A DNA stretch of 64,000 nt from Pohlia nutans (GCA_022496805.1 CM040085.1:47521811-47585810); one strand, 5' to 3'. Counted from the stretch's first letter, positions 1-12,294 are shown. Notes: a model not told the origin generated them from the sequence alone. Translations and numbers: made by a program.

Positions 1-1163
1 CGTCCCTTTTCAAGCCCCTTCTCAACTCCAAATCAAAATGCACTGATCAATTATATTCTTGTTTTTAATCATGTTTACACATCCCAACAAAGTCAGTTGA
101 ATATATATATATATATATATATGGAAAGTCGATCATTTCTAACTTCTTATTTTACCTAAAAATTTCATATTTACTCCATCAATTTCATGGTCGAAAATCC
201 TTAAATGGTCATAATGAGGTCCCTCGACCTACATCAAAACCTTCATCAAAAGGTTTTATTATCCAGTGCCATATCTACGGGAATTAATTTAGAAGAACAA
301 TTCTGCCATTAACAAGATTTCGTGACTTTCTATAGAGAAGTGTCAGGTCATCAGCATGTCCGAAAATGATACAATTCTAGTGTGGAAAATTTCTGTCAAC
401 ATGGGCACAAATGCATAGCCTCCTGTCACATTGGCACTCACTCAGTCCTTAGTGGAATCGGTACGTACATCAATGACCACACAAATTACATGGACTGAAA
501 CTTTATCAATTTATCTTCAATACTAGTAAAAGGGGGTTCTACAGTAGAACACATCCATCATGTTGAGAAGAGTGAAACCAAGTATGCCCTTGTGAACCAA
601 GTGAACCAAGCTGGGCTGCAAGAATTTTAATCTGGGCTGCAAGGATTTTAAGCAAGAATTTTAAGCTGGGTTGCAAGGATTCGAAACTGAGGATTAGTGG
701 GGTCAATAGCATAGTGTGCCATCAAAGTTTAAACTCCGTCACTGCCGTCAGTCACATGAACCAAACTACTGACTACTGAACTCGCTATATGATGAAGTTT
801 TGTGACTTCGTAGCGTCACATAAACCAAACTTATGACTGACCTTGGTCAGATCGTCCTTCACCACGCGTTGCAATCTCCTGGACAGCTTGAAGCAACGAC
901 TGTAAAGCAGCCTGAGCGATGGAGACGGCATAATGGATGACAGTTGCGACCCTAGCACGCTCGTTACAGAGCCCTAAAATTTGAATAAGTGCGAAGTATT
1001 TGGCGGCGTTTAAGCGTAGTGGTGCTAACTACATGATCTAACAAGCATTAAGTTTTAGAATTGACGGTGGTAGCTCATTCGAACCTGAAGAGGACGATCA
1101 AAATGGCGATGACAAGGGCGCTCGATTGCCTCCCACGCCTCACTGCTCCTGCTTGCTCGAGCG
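1..1163. other. Upstream region without recognised gene
   Basis: No coding region is supported here. There is a short AT dinucleotide run at about 103-122. From about 720 to 860 the DNA holds several TGAC/AGTCA motifs like those in the introns and 3' flank of the next gene. This suggests the CACTA element described below already extends through this stretch. No CACTACAAGAA-like left terminus was found, so the left end is either upstream of the window or eroded. Confidence 0.5.
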
Positions 1164-4100
1164 ATGGAGACGCCCACGATTCTTGCTGAAGCGCCTTCGC
1201 CGCCTGAAGAGGACGACACCTGCGACTCGGAGGGGGTCTCCCAGCGACCTGAGGAGTCGGCTTCGGAGGAAGGGTTTGGAAGGGATGAGGACGTTCTTGT
1301 GCCAGAGTACGAGAGGCTGCGGCAGGAGAACTTACGCAAGAACGAGCTCAAGCTACAGGAGCTCGGAGTCCCGCTTCTGGCACAATCCTTGCTCAACCCT
1401 AACGCCACTTGCACGACCGAAGCGGGGGGAGGAGAGGGGAATCAAGCGACCGTGAAGAGGACACGCAGCGCCGGCGCCAGCAGCATCGAAAACCGCAGAA
1501 AGACAGAAAGGTACTGAAATCCTAAACCCTAGCTCGACTTCGCATCCTGCATGCCTCCTCGATTTCTTGTAAGCAGCAAGGGTTTGTAACAAGTGATGCT
1601 TACTGCAGCGAGGGTTTGGAAGTCGTGCGTCGGAGTAAGCGACTCAACAACCCGCCACGAAAAGCTGCAAGGAACAAGCAAAAGGACGCGCTCTGCAAGG
1701 AATCAAAGGAATGCGTGAGGAGCGTGAAGAGCAGCTCCGAGGAGTGGCACAGCGAAGAGGAGAAAACGAAGAGCGAAACTGACATCGAGAATGATGACGA
1801 GCGTAGCCTAGGCGATGATGAGGTCTCGCCAGTAGCAGTGGGAAAGCCACATCGAGGCAAGCAAAATCCTCATGTGAGTGTACTGCCTTGCTTCGATGTT
1901 TGCTTGATTCGATGCTTGATCAATGAGGAGAGAGTTTTAGTTCCCCACTTCAGTAGCATGATGATTTTCTAGAGATATAATTGTATTGCTCTGTTCGTTG
2001 AGATATGTATGTTGTAGAGTATTAGATGTTCAGCCAAAGCTGATGTCACGAGGAATTCAAGCATATCAGTGAAAACCATAATGTTACTGATGTGGGAAAC
2101 ACTTCTAGCTCTCCTCACACGTACGTAAATTTGGTTTTTGCTTGTTGGCTCGTTACATGACTCGTTTTCTGTAGCTTTGATTGTTTGCTTGATTTTGCTT
2201 CAATTGCATTGGAGTGATTGATTGCTCAAGTCTGCCAGCAATATGTGTTGCAGTTTTGTGTTCAAGTTTTGTGTCGAATGCTCATTCCTTTCATCTGTGG
2301 TGCTAATTAATAGATTTTCATGCAAACCATTTGTGGTAATCGAATAGTTGATTCCGTAGGCTCGTTGAGTGCTTGGAATCAGTTTGAGAATGAATTTGTT
2401 GATTGAGTTCAGTCACATGAACTAAATAGTTCACTATCAAACTCCGTATATGTTTAGGATTTGTGACTGGTCCTAGTCACATGAACTGAGATAATGTCTA
2501 ACCTTGACACTGAGAATGATTAGCGCTGAATGTATTGTGCAGGCCAGCGCACAGACAACCGAGCCATCTGTGTGGGAGGTGCGCAAGCAAGGTCCTGGAG
2601 GTTGTGGAATTCCCAAACCTAGGTCAACGAGCCTACGTCCGCAGCAAACAGCCCGACCTCAACAAAGAAAACGTCTCAAGATGTCAAACGATTCACTATC
2701 AGGGGAGCCCTTCGATTACTGCAATGACGTTGTACCCGAGGTTCCTCCTAACCAGAGAGGCAGCACACCTCCTTCGAGTAACCGAGCCGTTCCCCGGCAT
2801 GGGTCCATTAGTAGTTTGGACCTTGAAATTGCAGAAAGACAACTCCAACTACTGCAATGGAGGCGAGCAATGGAGATGCAGGAGCCTGGGGTGAACTCCT
2901 CCACATATTCTCCATCAGAGATGACTGAGAGCTTTGGTCAACCCTCATATTCCAGAGACCAGAAGTCCAGACGACGGGTCGCTTTGAAGCAACAACAGGC
3001 TCAGGAGGTCACTTTTCAAGATGCAGGAGGGCCCGGAAAACACCTTGTGGAGGTCGATCTGAGAGGACATCCACAAGGACAGAATCGACCGCTGTAGCTA
3101 ACATGTCTTCGAGGTCATGCGTAGGATATAGATTTCAGCAAAGACAACTACAAGAATCTCAACACTTCTATGCTGCTCGCTGTCAAGGAACGAGTGGACA
3201 ACACTTTTGAGTACCATGGGGGCCTTGGCAAGGTGACAGAGGAGGCTTTCCACAGCATTTTGAAGGGCCAGTTGAAGGTGAAGAGATATCAGTTGAAGAA
3301 AAGAATGCAAGATGGGAAGGACAAGCCAAAGCACATTCGGCATGACCATTGGGTAAAGTTGTCAAAACTCATCTTGGAGGAGAAAAAACAGCATGAAGCA
3401 GAGAAGTTGCGATACAGCCGAGCGCAAGTGAGGAGGCCGTCTTCAGCGGGGCGCAACGAAGAATATGTTTGAGCTAATTTGGTAAGTTTTCAGTATTTGT
3501 TTTCATGCCTTTCATCACAAGCATTCCAAGCTTTCTAGACTGCCAGCATTTCCAGATGATCACTGGTACTTGGAGAAACTTGCATGTTCTTCTTAGTTTC
3601 GTCAGAAGTCCATTACAGCTCCTGATCTCAAACGCTGTACAACTGTTCCATAGCGCAAACCAGGTCTTGAAGTGACTAGGTGCAATCATCAAATTAGAGT
3701 TTGTGATTGTTCTCAGTCATCACGTTCGAATTCGTGACTTTTTTTAGTCATAGAGATGTCTGACCCAGGTTAACCCATTCATTTTCGAGGACACTTGACG
3801 GCAGCAGCTCATTCCTGTAAGCAATTTCTGTGTACAATCGGTAACATTTTCCAAGTCCAGTCCTTCCTGCACGTCCTGCTCGTTGTTTTGCAGAAGCCCG
3901 TGAAATTGTGGTGATAACCCGACGACGTAGTAGATTCCAGCGATTGTGAGAGAAGCTTCATCAATTGTCACTAATCATGCAGCACTAACTAGGGAATCTA
4001 ACATCTCTATGCAGGCCATTGAACTGGAGAGAAGCCCAACTAGGGTTGAAATTGAAAGGGAGCTTGCACGGGTCAAAAATGCCCCTCGAAGACTCATTCC

Positions 4101-5939
4101 CAGAAAAGAAACCTCCCCGAGTAGCCGAGTGTCTGATGCACAGCCAGAGCACGACAGTGATTGGCGGAGATCCATTGAGAAGAACATTGAACGCATCATG
4201 CAGCACCTGCAGATTCCCGTTGTCAACCCCATGAAGGCAGCAAGTGTAAAGAGCAGCTCCAGCTCAGAGTCCACCGGCACCGACACTTCACGAAAGCCAA
4301 ATCACATTGAAGAAAGTATCATGCCACTGCAGGTACAAGTATGATCTTGATGTGTGTTGTCCAACTCCTGTTATTACAGCTCCTGCTTGGGCACTTCTTA
4401 AAATCTTGTGCCTTAGTTCTAGAAAAATTCACTATGCCAAGTTCGTGATTGTTTGTAGTCATTGATATGGAAAGAGTGACCAAGCTTGACTAGATGCAGT
4501 CATGAAGTTCGAATTCGTGATTGATAATAGTAATGAAGTTAGAATATGTGACTTCTCACAGTCATCAGTTTAGAATCTATTACTATCCACAGTCATAAAA
4601 TTTGAATAAGTGACTGGAATGGTCAAGAAGGTGTGGCATTGTTTAACACATTTGTAAACATTGCTCATGATTAAAAGCCATGACTGAGAGGATCCTTATT
4701 GATGTGTTGCCTCTGTACTCAACAGGGATTGCAGCAAGAATCGCAGCTTGCAGATCCGGATAAGGCAAAGGATATTCCTGCAGTAGGTGATGTGAAGGAC
4801 TCACATCCGTCGGGAACTTCGAGCAACCCTGCAGGAGGCACTCCGGATTGTGGTACAGTGACCGTGGCAGAGTCAGGAGGAGGTGCCCCAGTTGTGTACT
4901 CAACTCGGAATTTGAGGGCTCCCAAGCCTGCAAAAGAGGACACTCACACCCAGAAGAAAATGCGTTTGACAGAGGTTGAGAAGCTGAAGAAAGACCACGA
5001 TGACACAAAGAAGCAAAGGGCACTCCGGGGGAGCAAAGAGAAAGCTGAAAAGAGCAAGGAAGCCAACATTGACAGTCAGCAGAACGCGAAAGGGAAGAGG
5101 AAGAGAAACATGAACGCACCGGTAAGTGAACATGTAAGTGTCGGCAACCTTGTATTTTCACAGGGTTTTTTTCTGAAAGCACCAATACAGTGATTCAGTC
5201 CCAACTGATCCCTGTTTTGTGTTTTTTTATTTTTATAGGTTGTACAAGAAACCGAGGACCCGGATTTAAAGAAGGGTGACCCTGTGAGACTCAAGAAAAA
5301 CATGAACGCACCAATAAGTGAACATATAAGTGCCATGAGCCACTCCCTGGAATGTTGTGCCTTAGTTCTTTAGAAATTCATTATGCCAAGTTCGTGACTG
5401 TTTGTAGTCATTCATATGGAACGAGTGACCAGGCTTGACTAGATTCAGTCATGAAGTTAGAATACGTGACTGATATTAGTAATGACGTTAGAATATATGA
5501 CTTCTCACAGTCATAGAATTTGAATAAGTGCCATGAGCCTTGGAGAAGTACATCTTTGTATCAAAGCAACAATTTAGTCCCAACTGATCCTTGTTTTGTG
5601 TTTTTTTTATTATTATAGGTTGTACAAGAAGGTGAGGACCCGGAGTTCAAGAAGGGTGGCCCTGTGAGACTCAAGGGAATTGAAGAAGGGGAGGAGGATA
5701 AAGTTGTGGCACTCGGGAAAGTGCAGAATGTAGCTGGGGCTTCTCTACACGGGAAAACCATAATTGCAGGAACCGTGTCTGTAGAAGTGCAGAAAAGCCT
5801 AGATGACGACTACAGTTTGTTTGCACCCGTAGATCTAGATGATCCACCCGTGACCTTGGTAGGACAAGCAATAGGGCACTTTGTACTGTGGCCCACAGAG
5901 TTCATGGACATTGATTTGTCCTTCTCCCAAGCAGTTTAG
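1164..5939 (+). CDS. Multi-exon transposon-type protein (CACTA accessory/TnpA-like candidate)
   Basis: Proposed exons are 1164-1510, 1609-1873, 2543-3052, 3125-3466, 4015-4332, 4726-5121 and 5619-5939. All join in phase and give about 832 residues. Exon 1 holds the motif [21 protein letters not shown]; exon 2 has a basic RRSKRL motif and then acidic Ser-rich sequence. Exon 4 has a charged stretch (KAL-type [16 protein letters not shown], then [17 protein letters not shown]) that recalls plant Transposase_24 proteins. The last exon resembles the DUF8039 domain found at the end of such proteins (LHGKTI, then [12 protein letters not shown]). Family calls are from memory of pattern and are tentative. 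Exon 4 is a weak point: either a weak GTTTGA donor at 3467 is used, or the strong GTAAGT donor at 3482 is used and an in-frame TGA at 3470-3472 breaks the gene. Introns carry the same TGAC/AGTCA motifs as the 3' flank, so the gene is probably transposon cargo. Confidence 0.55.
5239..5320 (+). pseudogene. Decayed duplicate of the last-exon start
   Basis: This stretch begins [19 protein letters not shown] and is nearly the same as the start of the true last exon at 5619 ([19 protein letters not shown]). Both follow a T-rich TTATAG acceptor. Its end copies the end of the previous exon (MNAP), but the donor reads ATAAGTGAAC where the exon at 5121 has GTAAGTGAAC. It is best read as an intragenic tandem duplication in which the donor GT has become AT, so that the exon is probably skipped. 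Confidence 0.6.
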
Positions 5940-6049
5940 ACTGATCGAGTTCCAGTTGTAGTGCATCCTGTTTCAGCACCGAATTTTCTCTTTCAATGAA
6001 ATGTGTGAAAATCATTTGCATGACCTGACGCAGTGCTCACAACCGCACG

Positions 6050-7201
6050 GTTGACTTGTAATAGTCAACAGATCTCATTATCACCCTAATCTGAAACTGA
6101 AATCTATGACTACGCACCATAAGAATGGCAGATTCGACTGTATGGCATACGTTTGCATTAGACTACGGACAGTCAAGTCCTAGTCAGATGCTTTCGATTT
6201 AATATTGAAATTTGACTCCCAGTAGTGAAAGAAACGAGTATACAAGGACTCCATGCAGTCATCAAATGATATGGGTGACTATGTGTAGTGAAGCATATTT
6301 GACTTTACAGAGTCGTATTATCTCACGTGTGTGTATGATGCAATACAGTCACAACCACATCACTATACGTAGTGATCAAACCATTGCTATATTATCTAAT
6401 ACCTCACTATAATTAGTCATGTTAATCTCATGATTTCAGCATTGTAGACTATGCATAGTCACTTCGATGTGGCTCTACAGAGTCGTATTATCCCAAGTCT
6501 ATGTGTGATTTAATGCAGTCACCACCACAGTAATATGCGTAGTGATAAAACCGTTCATGCAGTCACTAATATCTCACTACAATTAGTCATAGCATTCAGA
6601 AGCTATTTCAGTATTCGTGACTATGGGTAGTCCAATAGATGTGGCTCCAAAGAGTCCTATCTCCCAACTCAATGTATGACGCATTTCAGTCATCATCTCA
6701 CCACTATGCGTAGTGATAAAACCAGTCATGTATTGACTGATACCTCACTACAATTTGTCATATCATTCAGAAGCTATTTCTGTATTTGTGACTATGGGTA
6801 GTCCAATAGATGTGACTCCAAAGAGTCGTATTCTCCCAACTCAATGAATGACTCAATTCAATAACCATCTCACTACTATGCGTAGTGATAAAACCTGTCA
6901 TGTATTGACTCATTGAGCACTAAAAATAGTCATGCCATTTGCATATAGATGACTACGTGTAGTCATAAATGTATGACTATATAGAGTCATATGGTCCCAA
7001 GTCCCACTGCAGGTCCCGTTTTGAGGTCCCAAAACACTGTGGGAACGCAACATTGGGAACAAGAAGTGTCCGATATGACCCCCAGTCAGATTGTCCGAAG
7101 CGACTAAGTCGAAATGACTACAAAGTGTGCTAGTCACATTTTGGTTTATGCCCTATTGTAGTCATGAAACCTAGTCACATTGGGCTGGTGTTCTTGTAGT
7201 G
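6050..7201. mobile_element. CACTA transposon 3' terminal region with subterminal repeats
   Basis: About 1.1 kb directly after the gene's 3' end is packed with short palindromic motifs of the form TGACTAYNNGTAGTCA in both orientations, for example TGACTACGTGTAGTCA near 6949-6965. Such subterminal arrays are typical of CACTA (En/Spm) elements, where the TnpA protein binds them. The array stops at TTCTTGTAGTG (7191-7201), the reverse complement of the classic terminus CACTACAAGAA. The same TGAC/AGTCA motifs occur in the introns of the 1164-5939 gene. No left terminus is in view, so element length and target duplication are unknown. Confidence 0.75.
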
Positions 7202-7365
7202 GGTCGATAGAAGAAAATCGGTCCTCTGCATCTTCGTCAATGTCTCGATCCATTACGGCACCAGCGGCTTCAAGGTTTGCCAAAGCAGCTGCTACGAACG
7301 CCTCAGAAATTACTCGCGTCGTAGGTGACCTTTTTTTGACACATTGGGCTGGTTTTCTTGTAGTG
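7202..7365. mobile_element. Second CACTA terminus with intervening segment
   Basis: A second copy of the terminal sequence, ACATTGGGCTGG followed by TTTTCTTGTAGTG, ends at 7365. It matches the copy ending at 7201 (ACATTGGGCTGGTG then TTCTTGTAGTG). Between the two lies about 130 bp of more GC-rich, gene-like sequence. This could be a nested insertion, a duplicated element end, or captured host sequence. Which terminus was the last functional one cannot be told without the left end. Confidence 0.6.
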
Positions 7366-7607
7366 TGGAGCTCTATTAAAGCATGAAATTTGGAAGGAGC
7401 AGATCAACCTTGTAGACAAAAGTTGCAGAATTTTGCTGAGATGGTGGGCCTCCTAAGAGAAGAGATGAACAAAGCACATGCTTGAACACCAGGTGTGCGA
7501 GTTTGATACAATCGTCACATCTAGGAGATTAAAAAAGATGATGTTGACAAGAGGAATTTATGGAAGGTAGAGAGGATAGATGGGAGTTCAAAGATGCACT
7601 AGGTACG

Positions 7608-8205
7608 GTTATTAAGTCACCAAGATCCCACTCTCCTTCAGATGGGACAACTATCATGTTTCTGTGCAACTTGCTTAGGCAACAACAGTGGAATCCAGTG
7701 CTATTAGCGAGAGCACGTTCCGGCTCGGCAACTAACTACAATCCAGCCTGAAGAGTTGGAGTAAGCGTGAGAGTTGTATGATTATGACGTTGAGATCAAA
7801 GCTGGCGTTGGTGGAGAATGGATTGCAAATGCCTTGGTTGTGGAAGACAATGTTGCCGTGAAGGCAATAGAGAATGATAGGTTTTGGATTCTATTAATGA
7901 TTGAAAGTATGCATAGAGTCGAAAAGGCCTTCATTGAAGGAGAGGGAAGCGAGTACGTGCCATGCAATATGGTAATTGGCAGCTACTATTTTGAACGTAT
8001 TGCCCGGTCTACAAAGCGTTGGAACTTCCACTTGAGGAATGTCGAACCTCTTGTGTATGTATACACACATTTAGTGTGCACATCAAAGTTCCTAATGCTT
8101 CCAACAAAAGGATCGAGAAAAGCTAAGTATGTCTCATACGAATTGATTGCAGAAGTCCTCAATATTATTTTGGACACAGTAGCCCAATGTGAGGCGTTGG
8201 ACTAA
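7608..8205 (+). pseudogene. Broken transposon-associated ORF with CFCATC motif
   Basis: One reading frame gives a Cys-rich stretch CFCATCLGNNSGIQC (about 7658-7702), then in-frame stops near 7706, 7756 and 7762, then an open stretch from about 7774 to 8205. The latter reads VVEDNVAVKAIENDRFWILL and later LVYVYTHLVCTSKFLMLP. The order (Cys-rich knuckle, then a FW-L-L domain, then a Y-H-L-V-xx-S-K-F tail) is like uncharacterised transposon proteins seen in non-seed plants, but I cannot name the family. It lies just outside the CACTA termini, so it may belong to another element or to an older copy. The stops make it non-functional as it stands. Confidence 0.4.
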
Positions 8206-8347
8206 GACGTCATTTTTGCTATGGACTAAGACGAAAGGTTGTGTTTGCTTTGGACTGAGATGTTGCGTTGCTCTGGAATGAGACGTCATGTTTGCTCTGG
8301 AATGAGACGTCATGTTTGCTCTGGACTGAGACGTCATGTTTGCTCTA
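8197..8347. repeat. Tandem repeat, about 24-bp unit
   Basis: Roughly six imperfect units of GCTCTGGAATGAGACGTCATG plus a short T-rich spacer lie just downstream of the broken ORF. The last three units are nearly identical, the earlier ones diverged. The 24-bp period keeps a frame open on the minus strand (MTSHSRAN repeated), which is a by-product of the repeat and not evidence of a gene. Confidence 0.85.
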
Positions 8348-9380
8348 GATTAGAATAATTTAGTGGAGCCAAGTTTACCACAATTCATTCAAAGGTGAAG
8401 AAAAATAGTCTCTTGACACTTTATAGGAGTTTGTTACTTATCACTCTCACTTTCATTGAGAGTGCCATGTTCTTTCCAAGTAATGAGAGTAGCATGAGGT
8501 GGTATGTCATATTTATTATAAAGCTGTCATATGTTATTGGAACAATATATTCATTTTTTTCTTCTAAGGACACTATATCTCACTAAAATCAAATAGTGTT
8601 TGGGTTGAGAATTAGTGTCCTGGGACACTAATACGCCATTCCGTGTAGTTTTCAGCTGTGCTATATAAATAGTACTAGGAAAATTAGATATTGATGTGTT
8701 ACATTTATCCTTTATGGCTTGGGTTTTTGGGCCCTCATTTGGCCAAGACTTCTGTCCTTTGATTCTTGCAAAAATTAAATAGTTATGCCTTTCTAATGAA
8801 CATGTGATTTATGTAATTCCTTGCAATGATTTGTGCTCCATGTTTTGTGTACTATTTGCCGGATGCAAAGGCCTAGTAATGCCTATCGTGGTTGCAAACC
8901 TACAACTTCACATTCCCCACGGATTTTACAACTTCATGGACAGTTCTACTGGTCTAGAACTCTGGATTTTCTAAAGTCTAGAAAGAAACAAACTAGGGGA
9001 ACCACCAACCACCAAGTTTTAGAAGTGTATGCAATGCGTTTAGTATTTTCCCATGACTTTTGCCAGAACACTTGTATTTTTTCCACTTTGCAATAAATGT
9101 TGATAGAACCATTGTCCAAAAATAAAAAGGAGCACTCAATGTTTATCCCCAAAAATGACTCTCAGGTGAAAAATCTATATCCAAGAGGTGTTGAGGAGAT
9201 CGTGGGATGTTAATTATTGGATGTGCAGCCTCAATTTGCCTAATTTGTTTAATTCAAGAAGAAGACAAACCTAACCAGATGCTTTGCCGCAACAGTCGTT
9301 GAATCATTCAAGATTTCAAGTACATTGGAAAATAGGGGCGACCCTAACATAATGTTCTTTAGCCCTTGCAAGGATTCACC
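8348..9380. other. AT-rich intergenic DNA
   Basis: No gene is supported. Small inverted motifs are present, for example ATTAGTGTCC followed by GGACACTAAT near 8613-8634, and TCTCACTTTC/GAGAGTG near 8450. They may be traces of a small foldback element but have no clear ends. Confidence 0.4.
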
Positions 9381-9449
9381 CTTTTGCTCTCACTGCACTA
9401 AACCTTTTGCTCTCACTGCATTAAACCTTTTGCTCTCACTGCATCAAAG
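9381..9449. repeat. Three 23-bp tandem repeats
   Basis: Three head-to-tail copies of CTTTTGCTCTCACTGCAYYA (23-bp period) follow each other with only one or two changes each. Confidence 0.9.
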
Positions 9450-10925
9450 ATAAAAGATTCTTAAGGGGAGGCTACTGTGGACTTTCAACCCTCCATCGTT
9501 AATTTTATGGTAAAAATAACGTAGCATGTCCAATATTCTAGAATCCGCTCCAGCGATTCTTGTGCAAAGATTTTTAATTCCAAAGTACAGCTTACAAGGG
9601 CTAAAGAACCTTATGGAGGGCAACAATTGATGTGCTTGATTATTTCCATAATTTAGGCTTCCTTACACATTTTTTTGAGCTACTAACATTCACCAAACCT
9701 ATGCCATGGTGTACAATGTAGATTCTGTTGACTTGTGTAGTGACAACTACACACACCACTTCAATTTTGATTTTTTTTTAAACCATGGAAATTAGAACTC
9801 TACTAACGAACCTAGGAACAATGTCTTTAACATTTAAAAACATGTCACTTTGAAGGGATAAGAAATATATTGAGTCAACCAAGAAATATCGGCTGATCAA
9901 CTAAAATTACAACTTCAAGTGGTGCAAAGGGAATTTCTTTTCTAATGAGAATATAGTACAGACCCCCCCCCCCCCCCCCAAGTTTCCAAGTGGCATGAGG
10001 AAGATCCATGCAGATGTAAGGTTGTTCCTATGAACAGTTGATTCCTCTAAGAGCCCTTTTTATACGGGTTCCTACATCAGAGGAATTTAGCACAAGTTTT
10101 TAGAGGTGATCAAAGTTATCTTCAATGCACGCGTTTCCTTGACATCTCCTCGCCATAGACCTAAACCTTCCATTTGAGAAATCATGCAACAGTACTGAGT
10201 TAAGGAGAATCGACACTAGAATAATTAAGAAGTTAGTGAATAGGTCCCTGTAAGCGTAAGATAAGAGTGAAAATATAATGAAATGTAAATGAATCACCTC
10301 ATGTCTCGCCTCATGTTGGAGGGAAAAGCTTAACGATAAATGACTCTTTTGAAGACTCTGGCAATTCCGGAAGCTCCCAGCTCCGTTGACATCTGCCAAT
10401 GCCTACACTAGTAAATCGACTCAAAGGTGTTTCCTCGGTTGATTACCCCTTCCAACATACCGCTCTATCTTCCTCATATTAGAAAATAGAGTCTCTAAAA
10501 TGTGAGTAACAGACATGCTGTGGGTCTCATGCAACTTGGAATTCAACTCTGTTGAGAACTCCTCCATACTTGCATACCTCTCAAGGAAAGGGTAGTAATT
10601 AAGCTGTAATGAGGCTCTGTACCAACACATGAGGTCGAAAGAACTTTGTGATGAGAGTTTGAACTAAAGGGCGACAAGCTTACTCTCGAGACATACTTAG
10701 TATTACAAGATCAACAATAACTTTTGAATCAAACAACAACGTGATTTATGGAAGGACCTCACCTTCACAACTGTTGAAGTTGTTGATGTAGGATAGTGTT
10801 GCTAGAAGCCAAAGGGACTTGGGTGGAAATAAATGGTGTGTGGAAGAGGGGTGAGGGCATGGACTGATCCTAAAAGCCTCTAGTGGTGGGTTATCCAATA
10901 GGGGTTGTCATATACATCTCTTTAA
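9450..10925. other. Intergenic DNA with poly-C tract
   Basis: No gene is clearly supported. A homopolymer run of about 17 C lies at 9963-9979. Two minus-strand open stretches (about 10630-10421 and 10399-10330) read like ordinary protein sequence (for example MCWYRASLQLNYYPFLERY), but no family is recognised and no chain of splice sites was convincing. Confidence 0.35.
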
Positions 10926-11463
10926 CCCCTAAACGACAGAGGGGGTAAAGACAAAACCTAGATGTGTTATAAAATGTTACTTTTGCAGCTTTGATGAAGT
11001 TTGGTCCAAAAAAGAAAATGAGAAGCATGATGTTAAGTAATTATTTGTACAGTCAAACTTTCAAAAAATGTTTTAAACACTCATTTAATGAATTTAGAAG
11101 CATTTGCCATTTAATATTCACCAAAATTACAATTTTTATTTTTAGAATTTGAAATTTGGTATGATTAGTTAAAAATAAACATTCTATTCTGAAAATAAAA
11201 AAGCAAAAATTTCAAATGAGAGAACATTACTTTTCCGAAATAGAAAGTTTTATAATACTAGGATAATGTTGAGGTGTTTGTCTTTGGAAAAATCCTTAGT
11301 GAGCCTCAATATTGCAAATGAAATGTATCAAACAACACTAGAACCTGATCTCTACCCCCAATTTTGACAAAAAATCAAAACTCAAAAAATGTCATTTCTT
11401 GACCATGGACAATCACTGTTGTTTGGGCTATGACCAAAAAATGGTCGATGGGTCATTTAGGGG
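10926..11463. mobile_element. TTAA-flanked element, 538 bp (group III)
   Basis: The element starts CCCCTAAACGACAGAGG and ends CATTTAGGGG, with TTAA on both sides (10922-10925 and 11464-11467). The interior is AT-rich with no coding sequence. Termini and flanks match the other TTAA elements here, but the interior differs from groups I and II. Confidence 0.75.
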
Positions 11464-11467
11464 TTAA

Positions 11468-12294
11468 GGAGGGAAGGTCTTGAGTAATAATCATCTCTTT
11501 CTACGCATTCCTTGTGTTTGTGAATATGCCTTGTGCAATCTTTTATTACCTGCAATAGATTATAGGCCCACTCATATGTGTTGCTTGAGTATTAGATCTC
11601 TTGAAGGTGCGTATGGGTTGAAGTTACTCATTGGAGCACCCTTCTTGGTCAATCTCTTCTTTTGGAGCTTTATTTTCTTGATTCCAAGCCTCAATTGTAA
11701 GTGGATCATCGTTTGATTCAATTTGATGCATTTGTGATAATGCAAGTGATTTGTGAGATGTTGAGGCTCTAGGTGAGGGTCTATGATCTAATTTGATTGG
11801 GCACTTGCATAGAGGTGTTGCATGTGTTTCATGCCCTTAGAGTGCTCAAAATTTCATTTGGTTTAGTTTATGCACTTGGGAGCACAAAGGTGCGGTTTTA
11901 AGCAATTTCAAAGCAATTTGGGTTTTAAAGGGCTTGTTTGGGTCCATGGGCATTGATTTTGTGCTATTGAGTGACACAAAGGTGTCAAATACGTGCATTG
12001 AGTGATTGGGAGCACTCAGGTGTTGTTTTGAGTCAACGGGGGTAGTTGAGAGCTCCATTGAGTGATTTGAGGTGTTTTGGTGAACATGATCTTTGCAATT
12101 TGAGTGAAGAACCTTCGCATTTGAGTGTTCGAAGTTGTGTATGGAGCACAAGGTGCAGATTTGTTGTTTAGAGTCGTAGTAGAGACATTGGAAGCACAAA
12201 GGTCAAAGGTGCTATATTCTATTAAAAATTCATAAAAACAATTCAAGTTTCATTTTTGAGCTTAAGAGTTGATTTGAGTGGGAAGACATACATC
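11468..12294. other. Leader-like region upstream of copia gag
   Basis: This stretch lies directly before a Ty1/copia gag start and may hold the 5' LTR and leader of the element. No clear TG...CA LTR pair or tRNA primer-binding site could be fixed by eye. It has repeated phrases such as GGAGCAC and AAAGGTG but no coding region that I can support. Confidence 0.35.

Noticed and set aside
2535..2894. Alternative open frame over exon 3 of the CACTA gene ([18 protein letters not shown] and on)
   Set aside because: The other frame is longer, joins both neighbouring exons in phase and has a natural coiled-coil-like composition; this one does not.
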